This document shows positions 42,470 to 51,124 of a stretch of DNA of 64,000 bases, piece after piece. The DNA lies in contig NZ_CP012573.1 of the NCBI RefSeq assembly GCF_001280205.1, positions 434,001 through 498,000 on the forward strand, read 5' to 3'. This DNA is from Clavibacter capsici (lineage in GTDB: Bacteria; Actinomycetota; Actinomycetes; Actinomycetales; Microbacteriaceae). The notes under the pieces are model-generated. The model was not told where the DNA came from. It saw only the letters and a program-made list of their open reading frames with translations, and did not search any database. Position numbers and translations under genes: made by a program. The stretch's first letter is position 1. Every line of letters begins with the position of its first letter.

Positions 42470-43719
42470 TGGCCGCAGTGAACCTGGGTCGCAAGCCCGC
42501 CCCCGCCACCGACGCGCCCCGCGCGCCGGGCGCCCTCGTCTCCGCCGCGAGCGAGGCCGCGAAGATGGGCCCCGCCCACGTCGAGGAGCCCGTCGCGTAC
42601 GACGCGATCCTGCTCGCCTCCTTCGGCGGACCCGAGGGCCAGGACGACGTCATCCCCTTCCTCCGCAACGTCACGAGCGGCCGCGGGATCCCCGAGGAGC
42701 GCCTCGAGGAGGTCGCCCACCACTACCGCGCGTTCGGCGGCATCAGCCCCATCAACGAGCAGAACCGCGAGCTGAAGGCCGCCCTCGAGGCGCGCCTGGC
42801 CGAGCGCGGCATCGACCTGCCCGTGCTGTGGGGCAACCGCAACTGGGGCCCGTACCTCAACGACGCACTCCGCGAGGCCGAGGAGAAGGGCTACCGCCAG
42901 CTCATCGCCGTCGCCACGAGCGCGTACAGCTCGTACTCCTCCTGCCGCCAGTACCGCGAGGACTTCGCGGACGCGCTGGAGGACACGAGCCTGCAGGGCG
43001 TCGTCCGCATCGACAAGGTGCGCCAGTTCTTCGACCACCCCGGCTTCGTCACGCCCTTCATCGAGGGCACGCGCGACGGCATCCGCGACGTCGTCGCCCA
43101 CTTCGAGGCCGAGGGCTCGTCCGTCGACCTGTCGAAGGACGTCGAGATCCTCTTCTCCACGCACTCCATCCCGTCGTCGGACGCCGCCAAGTCGGGCCCC
43201 GCCGAGCGCGGCTTCGACGAGGACGGCGCCTACGCCGCGCAGCACCTCGCCGTCGCCGAGGTCGTGATGCACGAGGTGAGGAAGGAGCTCGGCATCGACC
43301 AGGACGTGCCGTGGCAGCTCGTCTACCAGTCGCGCTCCGGCCCGCCCTCCATGCCGTGGCTCGAGCCCGACGTGAACGACGCCATCGGCGAGCTGCCCGC
43401 GCAGGGCCGCCGCGCCGTCGTGATCGTGCCGCTCGGCTTCGTGAGCGACCACATGGAGGTCAAGTGGGACCTCGACAACGAGGCCACCGAGTCCGCCCAG
43501 GAGAACGGCCTGTACTCCGTGCGCGTCCCCACGCCGGGCGTGCACGCCGCGTACGTCGACGGCCTCATCGACCTCGTGCTGGAGCGCCGCGACGGCGTGA
43601 AGGCGGCCGACCGCCCCCACATGACCGACCTCGGACCCTGGTACGACGTCTGCCGACCCGGCTGCTGCGAGAACGTGCGCCTGGGCTTCAAGCCCGCCGT
43701 GTCCGGGCTGGCACCGTGA
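42469..43719 (+). CDS. hemH: Coproporphyrin ferrochelatase
   Basis: 416 residues. Family segments: DAILLASFGGPEGQDDVIPF, HHYRAFGGISPIN, VATSAYSSYSSCRQYRED, and YQSRSGPPSMPWLEPDV near the active site. It inserts Fe2+ into coproporphyrin III for the adjacent HemQ. The first 45 residues are a poorly conserved extension, and PGCCEN near the C-terminus holds two adjacent cysteines; many actinobacterial ferrochelatases carry a [2Fe-2S] cluster, and these are candidate ligands. It is joined to hemC by a 4-bp overlap. Confidence 0.95.
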   Translation: MAAVNLGRKPAPATDAPRAPGALVSAASEAAKMGPAHVEEPVAYDAILLASFGGPEGQDDVIPFLRNVTSGRGIPEERLEEVAHHYRAFGGISPINEQNRELKAALEARLAERGIDLPVLWGNRNWGPYLNDALREAEEKGYRQLIAVATSAYSSYSSCRQYREDFADALEDTSLQGVVRIDKVRQFFDHPGFVTPFIEGTRDGIRDVVAHFEAEGSSVDLSKDVEILFSTHSIPSSDAAKSGPAERGFDEDGAYAAQHLAVAEVVMHEVRKELGIDQDVPWQLVYQSRSGPPSMPWLEPDVNDAIGELPAQGRRAVVIVPLGFVSDHMEVKWDLDNEATESAQENGLYSVRVPTPGVHAAYVDGLIDLVLERRDGVKAADRPHMTDLGPWYDVCRPGCCENVRLGFKPAVSGLAP

Positions 43720-44702
43720 CGGACGGTCCCCTCACGTCGGAGGCACGCGGCACGCTGCGCATCGGGACCCGGGGGAGCGCGCTCGCCCTGGCCCAGACGC
43801 GCGCGATCGCCGCGGAGATCGCCGACGCGTCGGGACTCGAGGTCGAGCTGGTGCCCGTGACCACGCACGGCGACACGTCGCGCGAGTCCCTGGCGAGCCT
43901 CGGCGGCACGGGCGTCTTCGCGAGCGCGCTGCGGGAGTCGCTCCTGCGCGGGGAGTGCGACCTCGTGGTCCACTCGCTCAAGGACCTGCCGACCGCGGCG
44001 TACGAGGGCCTCACCGTGGCGTCGGTGCCGGCGCGGGAGGACCCCCGCGACGTGCTCTGCGCGCGCGACGGGCTCACCCTGGCGACCCTGCCGCGCGGGG
44101 CGCGCATCGGCACCGGGTCCCCGCGCCGCCGCGCGCAGATCCTCGCCGAGCGGCCCGACCTCGACGTGGTCGACATCCGCGGCAACATCGACACCCGGCT
44201 CTCCCGCGTGACCGCGGGCGACCTCGACGCCGTGATCCTCGCCGCCGCCGGCCTCGAGCGCATCGACCGCATCGAGGCCGCGACCGAGCACCTCGAGCTC
44301 GACCGCTGGCCCACGGCCCCCGGGCAGGGCGCGCTCGCGCTCGAGATCCGCACGGAGGACGCGGAGACGCACTCCGTGGTCGGCCGCGCGGTCGAGGCCG
44401 TCGACGACCCGTTCACCCACGCGGCCGTCCTGGCCGAGCGCGGCGTGCTCGCCGCCCTCGAGGCCGGATGCGCCGCGCCCATCGGCGCGTGGGCCACCGT
44501 CACGAGCGCCCGCCTCGCCCTCACCGCCGTGGTCTACCGGCCCGACGGATCCCAGCGCATGGCGGCGAGCCACGAGCTCGACACCTCGGGCCTGGACCTC
44601 GACCAGCTGGGCGCTCGCGCCTCCACGCTCTCGGGACCCGTGTCCCGCGAGCTCCTCGACGCCGGAGCGGCCGACCTCGCGCCGCTGGGAGGGACCCGAT
44701 GA
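43716..44702 (+). CDS. hemC: Hydroxymethylbilane synthase (porphobilinogen deaminase)
   Basis: 328 residues, GTG start overlapping the hemH stop. [14 protein letters not shown] at the start, the HSLKDLPT segment, the [12 protein letters not shown] loop and the cofactor cysteine C252 in [12 protein letters not shown] that carries the dipyrromethane. It polymerises four porphobilinogens to hydroxymethylbilane. It overlaps hemD by 4 bp. Confidence 0.96.
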   Translation: MTDGPLTSEARGTLRIGTRGSALALAQTRAIAAEIADASGLEVELVPVTTHGDTSRESLASLGGTGVFASALRESLLRGECDLVVHSLKDLPTAAYEGLTVASVPAREDPRDVLCARDGLTLATLPRGARIGTGSPRRRAQILAERPDLDVVDIRGNIDTRLSRVTAGDLDAVILAAAGLERIDRIEAATEHLELDRWPTAPGQGALALEIRTEDAETHSVVGRAVEAVDDPFTHAAVLAERGVLAALEAGCAAPIGAWATVTSARLALTAVVYRPDGSQRMAASHELDTSGLDLDQLGARASTLSGPVSRELLDAGAADLAPLGGTR

Positions 44703-45538
44703 CCTCGACCGACCAGAAGCCCCTGAAGGGCTGGCGCGTGCTCGTGCCCCGCGGCGGGCCGTGGGGCGACGGCGTCGCCTACGACCTCCGCACGCAGGGC
44801 GCCACGCCCGTGGTCGCGCCCATGATCAACTTCGCCGCGACGCAGGACGCGCAGGCGCTCGAGTCGGCCCTCGCCGACCTCGCCGCGGGATCCTTCGACT
44901 GGCTCACCGTCACGAGCGCCACCACGGTGGACGTGCTGTCGTCGCACCGCGCGGTCGTCCCCGCGGGCACGCGCATCGCGGCGGTCGGCGAGACCACGGC
45001 GGCGGCGCTCGTCGCGGCCGGCTACACGGTCGACTTCGTGCCCTCCATCGAGTCCTCGGCCACCGCGCTCCTCGAGGAGTGGACGGAGATGGCCGCGGGA
45101 TCCCCGCGCCGCCGCGTCCTCACGCTCCGGTCCGAGATCGCGAAGCCCACCCTCACCGACGGCCTCATCGCGCGCGGCCACGACGTGCGCTCGGTCGTCG
45201 CGTACCGCACGGTCGGCGTGCCCGTGAGCGACCGGATCCGCGAGGACGTCGCCTCGGGCCGCGTCCGCGCGATCCTCGTCACCTCGGGCAGCGTCGCGGA
45301 GCAGGTGCACGAGCAGCTCGGCGACGTGCCGGACGGCGTCGTCATCGCCTGCATCGGCCCGCGCACCGCCAAGGACGCGCGCCGCTCGGGCGTCCGCGTC
45401 GACGTGGTCGCGCCGGAGCGCTCGGCCGCGTCCCTCATCCAGTCCCTCGTCGACCTCGCCCGCCACGAGGAGCCGCGCGCCGACACCGCGGGGCTCAGCG
45501 GCCTCGCCGACCTCCTCGATCGGAACACCACGGAATGA
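44699..45538 (+). CDS. hemD: Uroporphyrinogen-III synthase
   Basis: 279 residues, ATG overlapping the hemC stop. The two-domain fold is weakly conserved as usual, but [46 protein letters not shown] and [11 protein letters not shown] are typical. It closes and inverts ring D to give uroporphyrinogen III. It ends with a 30-residue tail beyond the fold and overlaps hemB by 4 bp. It is a single-function protein, not fused to a methyltransferase. Confidence 0.92.
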   Translation: MTSTDQKPLKGWRVLVPRGGPWGDGVAYDLRTQGATPVVAPMINFAATQDAQALESALADLAAGSFDWLTVTSATTVDVLSSHRAVVPAGTRIAAVGETTAAALVAAGYTVDFVPSIESSATALLEEWTEMAAGSPRRRVLTLRSEIAKPTLTDGLIARGHDVRSVVAYRTVGVPVSDRIREDVASGRVRAILVTSGSVAEQVHEQLGDVPDGVVIACIGPRTAKDARRSGVRVDVVAPERSAASLIQSLVDLARHEEPRADTAGLSGLADLLDRNTTE

Positions 45539-46515
45539 CCTCCCCCTACTACCGCCCGCGCCGCCTGCGCACCTCGCCGGCCATGCGCCGGCTCACGGCC
45601 GAGACGCGCCTGCACGCGGCCGACCTCGTGCTGCCCATGTTCGTGCGCGAGGGCATCACGGAGGCGTCCCCCATCACGTCGATGCCCGGGGTCTCCCAGC
45701 ACTCGCTCGACAGCCTCCGCCGCGCGCTCGTCGAGGCCGCGGAGGCGGGGATCGGCGGCGTGATGCTGTTCGGCGTGCCGAGCGTGCGCGACGCCGAGGG
45801 GTCCGGCGCGAGCGACCCGGAGGGCATCCTCAACGTCGCCACGCGCGTCGCGGTGGAGGAGGTCGGCGACGCGCTCGTCGTGCAGACCGACCTGTGCCTC
45901 GACGAGTTCACCGACCACGGCCACTGCGGCGTGCTCGACGCGCACGGCGTCGTCGACAACGACCGCACCCTCGACCGCTACCGCGCCATGGGCCTCGCCC
46001 AGGCGGAGGCGGGATCCCACCTCCTCGGCCTCAGCGGCATGATGGACGGCCAGGTCGGCGCGGTCCGCGAGGCCCTCGACGACGCCGGGCACCACGACGT
46101 CGCGATCCTCGCCTACGCGGCCAAGTACGCGAGCGCCTTCTACGGCCCCTTCCGCGAGGCCGTCGACTCGCAGCTCGTCGGCGACCGCCGCACCTACCAG
46201 ATGGACAACGGCAACCGCCGCGAGGCCCTCCGCGAGGTGGAGCTCGACATCGAGGAGGGCGCCGACGTCGTCATGGTGAAGCCCGCCATGAGCTACCTCG
46301 ACATCCTCGCCGACGTCGCCGCGACCAGCAGCGTGCCCGTCTGGGCGTACCAGATCTCGGGCGAGTACGCGATGATCGAGGCCGCCGCGCAGAACGGCTG
46401 GATCGACCGCGAGCGCGCCATCGAGGAGAGCGTCCTCGGCATCAAGCGCGCCGGCGCCGACGCCATCCTCACCTACTGGGCCGTCGAGCTGGCCGAGCGC
46501 CTCGCCCGCCGCTGA
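45535..46515 (+). CDS. hemB: Delta-aminolevulinic acid dehydratase (porphobilinogen synthase)
   Basis: 326 residues. Both Schiff-base lysines are visible, in [14 protein letters not shown] and [15 protein letters not shown]. The metal loop reads [14 protein letters not shown], with two of three possible zinc cysteines and an aspartate in the middle. The active-site segment LGLSGMMDG keeps the serine but has Gly where many homologues have Asp (SDMMDG); as far as I recall this is common in actinobacteria. It condenses two ALA to porphobilinogen. It overlaps hemD by 4 bp. Confidence 0.95.
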   Translation: MTSPYYRPRRLRTSPAMRRLTAETRLHAADLVLPMFVREGITEASPITSMPGVSQHSLDSLRRALVEAAEAGIGGVMLFGVPSVRDAEGSGASDPEGILNVATRVAVEEVGDALVVQTDLCLDEFTDHGHCGVLDAHGVVDNDRTLDRYRAMGLAQAEAGSHLLGLSGMMDGQVGAVREALDDAGHHDVAILAYAAKYASAFYGPFREAVDSQLVGDRRTYQMDNGNRREALREVELDIEEGADVVMVKPAMSYLDILADVAATSSVPVWAYQISGEYAMIEAAAQNGWIDRERAIEESVLGIKRAGADAILTYWAVELAERLARR

Positions 46516-46528
46516 CCCACCCGCCCCC

Positions 46529-46546
46529 GCCGGACCCGCGTCCGGC
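46529..46546. terminator. Hairpin between hemB and hemL
   Basis: Perfect 7-bp stem GCCGGAC / GTCCGGC with a 4-nt loop in the 76-bp gap. It may weaken read-through from hemB into hemL or act as an mRNA processing site. Confidence 0.35.
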
Positions 46547-46591
46547 CCGCAGCATCCGAGCGCATCGGCGCCCGGCACCGAAGGACTCACC

Positions 46592-47959
46592 GTGACCCAC
46601 TCCCAGGACCTCTTCGACCGCGCACGCGACGTCATCCCCGGCGGCGTGAACTCGCCCGTCCGGGCCTTCGGCTCGGTCGGCGGCACGCCGCGCATGATGG
46701 TGAAGGCCGCCGGCCCCTACGTGACCGACGCCGACGGCGTCGAGTACGTCGACCTCGTCAACTCGTGGGGCCCCGCGATCCTCGGCCACGCCCGACCGGA
46801 GGTCGTGGAGGCCGTGCAGGACGCCGCCGCCCTCGGCCTCGGCTTCGGCGCGACCACGCCCGCGGAGACGGAGCTCGCCGAGCTCGTCACGGAGCGCGTG
46901 CGCGTCGCGGGCGTCGACGGATCCCCGGACCGCCGCCCCATCGAGAAGCTGCGCCTCGTGTCCACCGGCACCGAGGCCACCATGACCGCGATCCGCCTGG
47001 CGCGCGGGTTCACGGGCCGCGACCTCCTCGTGAAGTTCGCCGGCCACTACCACGGGCACTCCGACAGCCTCCTCGCCGAGGCGGGCTCGGGCGTCGCGAC
47101 GCTCGCGCTGCCCGGCTCCGCGGGGATCCCCGAGGCCGTCGCCGCGCAGACCATCGTCGTGCCCTACAACGACCTCGAGGCCGTGCGCGCCGTGTTCGCC
47201 GAGCACGGTCCGCGCATCGCCGCCGTGATCACCGAGGCCGCCGCGGCGAACATGGGCGTCGTGCCGCCGCTGCCCGGCTTCACCGCCGAGCTCGCGCGCA
47301 TCGCCCACGACAACGGATCCCTGCTCATCTCCGACGAGGTGCTCACCGGCTTCCGCGTGCACCCGGCCGGCTACTGGGGCCTCGACAACGCCGGGCTCGC
47401 CGCCGACCACCCCGACGCCTGGACGCCCGACCTCGTCACCTACGGCAAGGTCATCGGCGGCGGCCTCCCCGTCGCCGCGCTCGGCGGCCGGGCCGACGTG
47501 ATGGACCACCTCGCGCCCCTCGGTCCCGTCTACCAGGCGGGCACGCTCTCCGGGAACCCGGTGGCCGTCGCCGCGGGCCTCACCACGCTCCGCCTCGCCG
47601 ACGCCGACGTGTACCGCGCGCTCGACATCGCCGCGGACATCCTCATCTACGCCGTCGAGCTCGCGTTCGACCGCGCTGGGCTCGCCTACTCGGTGCAGCG
47701 CGCGGGGAGCCTCTTCAGCTTCACGTTCGGCACGCCGCCCGAGCACGGGATCACCGACTACGCCACCGTGCAGGCGCAGGAGACCTGGCGCTACCCGGCC
47801 TTCTTCCACTCCATGCTCGACCAGGGCGTCAGCCTGCCCCCGTCGGTCTTCGAGGCGTGGTTCGTCTCGGCCGCCATGGACGAGGCCTCGCTCGACCGCG
47901 TGATCCGCGCCCTCCCGGCCGCCGCCCGCGCGGCCGCCGCGGCGACCCCGCCCGCCTAG
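46592..47959 (+). CDS. hemL: Glutamate-1-semialdehyde 2,1-aminomutase
   Basis: 455 residues, GTG start preceded by GAAGGA. It is a PLP class III aminotransferase: [13 protein letters not shown] at the N-terminus, the phosphate-binding [18 protein letters not shown], and the catalytic lysine K286 in [17 protein letters not shown]. It turns the HemA product into 5-aminolevulinate. It is the last hem gene here, so the cluster holds every enzyme from glutamyl-tRNA to haem. Only 4 bp separate it from the convergent endonuclease gene. Confidence 0.96.
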   Translation: MTHSQDLFDRARDVIPGGVNSPVRAFGSVGGTPRMMVKAAGPYVTDADGVEYVDLVNSWGPAILGHARPEVVEAVQDAAALGLGFGATTPAETELAELVTERVRVAGVDGSPDRRPIEKLRLVSTGTEATMTAIRLARGFTGRDLLVKFAGHYHGHSDSLLAEAGSGVATLALPGSAGIPEAVAAQTIVVPYNDLEAVRAVFAEHGPRIAAVITEAAAANMGVVPPLPGFTAELARIAHDNGSLLISDEVLTGFRVHPAGYWGLDNAGLAADHPDAWTPDLVTYGKVIGGGLPVAALGGRADVMDHLAPLGPVYQAGTLSGNPVAVAAGLTTLRLADADVYRALDIAADILIYAVELAFDRAGLAYSVQRAGSLFSFTFGTPPEHGITDYATVQAQETWRYPAFFHSMLDQGVSLPPSVFEAWFVSAAMDEASLDRVIRALPAAARAAAAATPPA

Positions 47960-47963
47960 CCCG

Positions 47964-48785
47964 TCAGAGCGTGATCGCCGCGAACCGCTCCAGCTCGACC
48001 CACCCGTCGCGGCCGTCCGCGGGCGTGCCGGTGCGCGCGGTCGCGGGCACGCCGAGCCGGTCGGCCGCGGCGAGCTGCGCCACGTCGTAGCCCGTCAGCG
48101 CGCCGATCTCCGCCACCGCCACCTGGTAGGTGCGGTACGGCCCGAGCTCGGGCGCGTCCGCGGTCGCGGTCTGTCGGTCGAGGTCGCCGAGCTCCGGCGC
48201 CTGGTCGAGCAGGTACGCGGTGGCGGCGAGCTCGTCGCCGGACACCCAGGCCGCGATCTTCCAGAACATCAGCGGGATCCGCACCCCGCGGTACACGGGG
48301 TCGTCGTCCGAGAGGACGGGACCCGTGAGGACCGTCATGCGCCGGTCGCCGAGGTCGGCGTTGTCGAGCACGTAGTCCTCGAGGCCGAGCCACAGCTCCT
48401 TGGACTGGTTGAACTCCGCCGCCTGCGGGGCCGCGTTCGTGTACGCGAAGGTGTCGGCGCTCGCGCGGGCGGCGGTGGCGATGTCGCCCCACACCGGATC
48501 CCGTCGGCGCACCAGGTGCCCGCGGTCGATGTCGTTGCGGGCGTACAGCTCGGGGCCGCACTGCTGCTCCTCGGGGAGGCGCGGATCCAGGTGCCAGTCG
48601 TCCGTGCGCTCCACGTCGACGAGGTGCGCGCCGTCGATGTTCACGGCGGTGAGCGCCGCGAGCCGGCGGTCGGTGTCCATGAGCACCGTGAAGTGGATGT
48701 AGTCGAGCCGCACGGGCGGGGCGTCGGCCGGGGCCCCGGGCAGCGGGAGCGGGATGGGCAGGAAGTCGAGGTCGTAGCCGTCCAT
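47964..48785 (-). CDS. DNA/RNA non-specific endonuclease (beta-beta-alpha-metal type)
   Basis: 273 residues. The catalytic signature D-R-G-H is near residues 85-88 (NDIDRGHLVRR), and the metal asparagine is in TNAAPQAAEFNQSKELWLGLE, as in NucA/EndoG nucleases. No signal peptide is visible, so it would act inside the cell or leave by another route; no inhibitor gene lies next to it. The start ATG is 6 nt after TAGGCT. Confidence 0.87.
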   Translation of the reverse strand: MDGYDLDFLPIPLPLPGAPADAPPVRLDYIHFTVLMDTDRRLAALTAVNIDGAHLVDVERTDDWHLDPRLPEEQQCGPELYARNDIDRGHLVRRRDPVWGDIATAARASADTFAYTNAAPQAAEFNQSKELWLGLEDYVLDNADLGDRRMTVLTGPVLSDDDPVYRGVRIPLMFWKIAAWVSGDELAATAYLLDQAPELGDLDRQTATADAPELGPYRTYQVAVAEIGALTGYDVAQLAAADRLGVPATARTGTPADGRDGWVELERFAAITL

Positions 48786-48791
48786 GCCCGG

Positions 48792-48797
48792 AGCCTA
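48792..48797 (-). promoter_or_regulatory. Leaderless -10 box of the endonuclease gene
   Basis: TAGGCT on the minus strand, 6 nt before the ATG at 48785. Confidence 0.6.
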
Positions 48798-48826
48798 TGC
48801 CCGGCCGGCGACGCGCGGCCGGCCGG

Positions 48827-49486
48827 TCAGGCTCGGCGCAGGGGAGCCGTCGCGCGACCGCGTGCGAGCTCGGCGAACACGTCGGTCGTGAGCCGGTACG
48901 CGTGCTCGACCTCGGCGACCACGCGGGCGCGCTCGTCGTCGTCCCACGGCACCTGGTCGAGCGCCTCGCGGTACGTGCTGCAGAAGCGGCGGGGCTCCGC
49001 GATCTCGGCGAAGAGGTACAGGCCGACGCCGTTGGTGTCGAAGCCGAACTGCCGCTGCAGGAGGGAGCGGAGGAGGCGGCCGCCGGAGAGGTCGCCGAGG
49101 TAGCGCGTGTAGTGGTGCGCGACGAAGCCGCCGACCCAGACGGACGCGACCTGCTCGATCCGCTCGACGTACGCGGTCGTGCTCGCGAGCGGGCGGACCA
49201 CGTCGCGCCAGTCGGGCCCGACCAGGAAGTCGAGGTCGGCCTCGATGGCGGGGAGGCGCGTGAGGCGGGGGCTGATGAAGCGCGCGGCGACGGGATCCGC
49301 CACCATCCGCTCGGTCGCCTGCTCGATGGCGCGGTAGACGAAGTAGTGCTGGGCGACGAGCGCGACGTAGTCGTCGCGGCAGCCGCGGCCGGTGACGAGC
49401 GCGGTCATGAACTCGTCCGCGTCCTGCGCCTCGGCGCGCGGTCGTGCGCGGTCGCGGAGGGCCTCGGTGAGGGAGACGACGGTCAT
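48827..49486 (-). CDS. Biliverdin-type haem oxygenase homologue lacking the proximal histidine
   Basis: 219 residues. The distal helix is fully conserved (FVAHHYTRYLGDLSGGRLL), and the overall length and segments such as DYVALVAQHYFVYRAIEQA and YREALDQVPW match bacterial haem oxygenases like corynebacterial HmuO. In the first helix (LRDRARPRAEAQDADEFM) the position of the proximal haem histidine appears to be A18 when aligned on the FM pair, and no other histidine lies in the first 40 residues. A DtxR/IdeR box covers its promoter, so expression should rise when iron is scarce. It may use another ligand, bind haem for transport or sensing, or be inactive. Confidence 0.87.
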   Translation of the reverse strand: MTVVSLTEALRDRARPRAEAQDADEFMTALVTGRGCRDDYVALVAQHYFVYRAIEQATERMVADPVAARFISPRLTRLPAIEADLDFLVGPDWRDVVRPLASTTAYVERIEQVASVWVGGFVAHHYTRYLGDLSGGRLLRSLLQRQFGFDTNGVGLYLFAEIAEPRRFCSTYREALDQVPWDDDERARVVAEVEHAYRLTTDVFAELARGRATAPLRRA

Positions 49487-49489
49487 GAT

Positions 49490-49508
49490 GTAGGTGAGCC
49501 TAACCTCA
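49490..49508 (-). promoter_or_regulatory. DtxR/IdeR iron box over the haem oxygenase promoter
   Basis: Minus strand TGAGGTTAGGCTCACCTAC matches the DtxR consensus TTAGGTTAGGCTAACCTAA at 16 of 19 positions. It contains the TAGGCT -10 box and lies 3 bp from the start codon, so the iron-loaded repressor would block polymerase. Confidence 0.85.
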
Positions 49509-49565
49509 TCTCCAGGCCGGACGGAAGAGCCGTCGGGCGCTGTCCTGCCGACCCTCGGCCGCGGC

Positions 49566-49958
49566 TCAGGAGGCGGCGGCGAAGAACACGAGGCCGAGCA
49601 GCGGCGGCACGCCCTGCACGAGCGCGGGGACGAGGTACTTCTTGCCGGTGCTCGCGATGATGATCGACGCCAGCACCATGCACGCGGTCGTGAAGAGCAC
49701 GAGCGTGAGCCCGGCGGGCACGTTGCCGACGAAGTAGAGGATCAGCCCGAGGCCGGCGCCGAGCGCGAGGAACAGGTTGTAGAAGCCCTGGTTGTAGGCC
49801 CACGGCTTGATGATGAGGGCCTTCTCCTGGTCGGCGACGCCGAAGCGCTTCCAGGCGAACGGCTTCTCGAACCAGACGCTCTCGAGGAGGAAGAAGAAGA
49901 CGTGCAGCAGGGCCGCGAGCGCGACGAAGATGGTTCCGGTGGCGGCTACTGCGGTCAT
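49566..49958 (-). CDS. DUF1304 family membrane protein
   Basis: 130 residues with four membrane segments. The first helix pair contains LLHVFFFLLESVWF, and KPWAYNQGFYNLFLALGAGLG is the DUF1304 signature. Function is unknown. GAGGGAT lies before the ATG at 49958 and a TAGCCT box at 50002-49997 is the probable promoter. Confidence 0.86.
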   Translation of the reverse strand: MTAVAATGTIFVALAALLHVFFFLLESVWFEKPFAWKRFGVADQEKALIIKPWAYNQGFYNLFLALGAGLGLILYFVGNVPAGLTLVLFTTACMVLASIIIASTGKKYLVPALVQGVPPLLGLVFFAAAS

Positions 49959-49996
49959 GATCCCTCGCTCCGGCGGCAGCGTGCCGCGTCGCGCCC

Positions 49997-50002
49997 AGGC
50001 TA
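49997..50002 (-). promoter_or_regulatory. Probable -10 box of the DUF1304 gene
   Basis: TAGCCT on the minus strand about 40 nt upstream of the ATG at 49958. Confidence 0.42.
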
Positions 50003-50042
50003 GCGCGCCGGGGTCGCCCGCGGCTCGCGGAGGCGGCGGGTG

Positions 50043-51068
50043 CTAGGCGCGGACGTCCACCACCACGCGCCCGCTGGAGGCGCCCGCGAGGATCCGCTCG
50101 CCCGCCGCGACGGCGCCGTCGAGCGGCACGGTCGTGGTGATGGAATCGAGGAGCGCGGGGTCGAGGTCGGTCGCGAGCCGGGCCCAGGCCTCGCGGCGGA
50201 GCGCGGCGGGCGCCTCGACGGAGTTGATGCCCGCGAGCGTGACGGCCCGGAGGATGAAGGGGAGCACGGTGCCCGGCAGGTCGGGTCCCTGCGCGAGGCC
50301 CGCCGCGGTGACGACGCCGCCCCATCGCGTCTGCGCGAGGACGTTGACGAGCGTCGCGCTGCCCACGCTGTCGACGGCGCCCGCCCAGCGGACGCTCTGC
50401 AGCGGTCGGCCCGGCTCGCCGAGCTCCGAGCGGTCGATCACCTCGGCGGCGCCGAGCGCGCGCAGCCGGTCGCCGAGCTCGTCGACCCGGCCGGTCGACG
50501 CGACCACGCGGTGGCCGAGGCGGGCGAGGAGCGCGACCGCGACGGATCCGACCCCGCCACCCGCGCCCGTGACGAGCACGTCGCCGGATCCGGGCTCCAC
50601 GCCGCCGCGCTCGAGCGCGAGCACCGCGAGCATCGCGGTGAAGCCCGCGGTGCCGATGGCGGCGGCGCGCGCCGCGGGCATCCCCTCGGGCACGCGCACG
50701 AGGGACGCCGCCGGGACGCGCACGCGCTCCGCCAGCCCGCCGTCGCGGCTCTCGCCGAGGCCGGCGCCGTTCAGCACGACCAGGTCGCCGGGGGAGAAGG
50801 CGTCGGATCCGCTCGCCGCGACCGTGCCGACGGCGTCGATCCCGGCGACGAGCGGGCTCGTGCGCGCGATGCCGGGCCGGCCGCCGAGCAGCATGCCGTC
50901 CTTGTAGTTGACGCTCGAGAAGAGGACGTCGAGCACGACCTCGCCGTCGCCGGGACCGGCCGCGCCGCCCGTCGCCCGCTCGTCGGGGAGGTCGCGCAGC
51001 GCGACCTCGATGCCCTTCGTGCCGTCGTCGGCGACGGTCTGCTCGGCCACGAGCGCGCGGTACGTCAT
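50043..51068 (-). CDS. Zinc-independent MDR oxidoreductase, AcuI/YhdH-like (acryloyl-CoA reductase type)
   Basis: 341 residues of the medium-chain dehydrogenase/reductase family. YhdH/AcuI features: LFSSVNYKDGMLLGGRPG, PLVAGIDAVGTV and the NADPH loop VTGAGGGVGSVAVALLARLG. Zinc-ligand cysteines of alcohol dehydrogenases are absent. Homologues reduce acryloyl-CoA or related enoyl compounds and protect against toxic electrophiles. The ATG at 51068 is 6 nt after TAGCGT. Confidence 0.87.
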   Translation of the reverse strand: MTYRALVAEQTVADDGTKGIEVALRDLPDERATGGAAGPGDGEVVLDVLFSSVNYKDGMLLGGRPGIARTSPLVAGIDAVGTVAASGSDAFSPGDLVVLNGAGLGESRDGGLAERVRVPAASLVRVPEGMPAARAAAIGTAGFTAMLAVLALERGGVEPGSGDVLVTGAGGGVGSVAVALLARLGHRVVASTGRVDELGDRLRALGAAEVIDRSELGEPGRPLQSVRWAGAVDSVGSATLVNVLAQTRWGGVVTAAGLAQGPDLPGTVLPFILRAVTLAGINSVEAPAALRREAWARLATDLDPALLDSITTTVPLDGAVAAGERILAGASSGRVVVDVRA

Positions 51069-51074
51069 GCCGTC

Positions 51075-51080
51075 ACGCTA
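51075..51080 (-). promoter_or_regulatory. Leaderless -10 box of the AcuI-like gene
   Basis: TAGCGT on the minus strand, 6 nt before the ATG at 51068. Confidence 0.6.
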
Positions 51081-51124
51081 CGCCCGGGCGGCGAGCCGAC
51101 GCGAGCGACGGCGACCCGAGGGGA

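Noticed and set aside
46012-46038. HemB active-site segment LGLSGMMDG lacking the usual Asp, as a sign of inactivity
   Set aside because: Both Schiff-base lysines and the metal loop are intact, and I recall the Gly variant as common in actinobacterial HemB.
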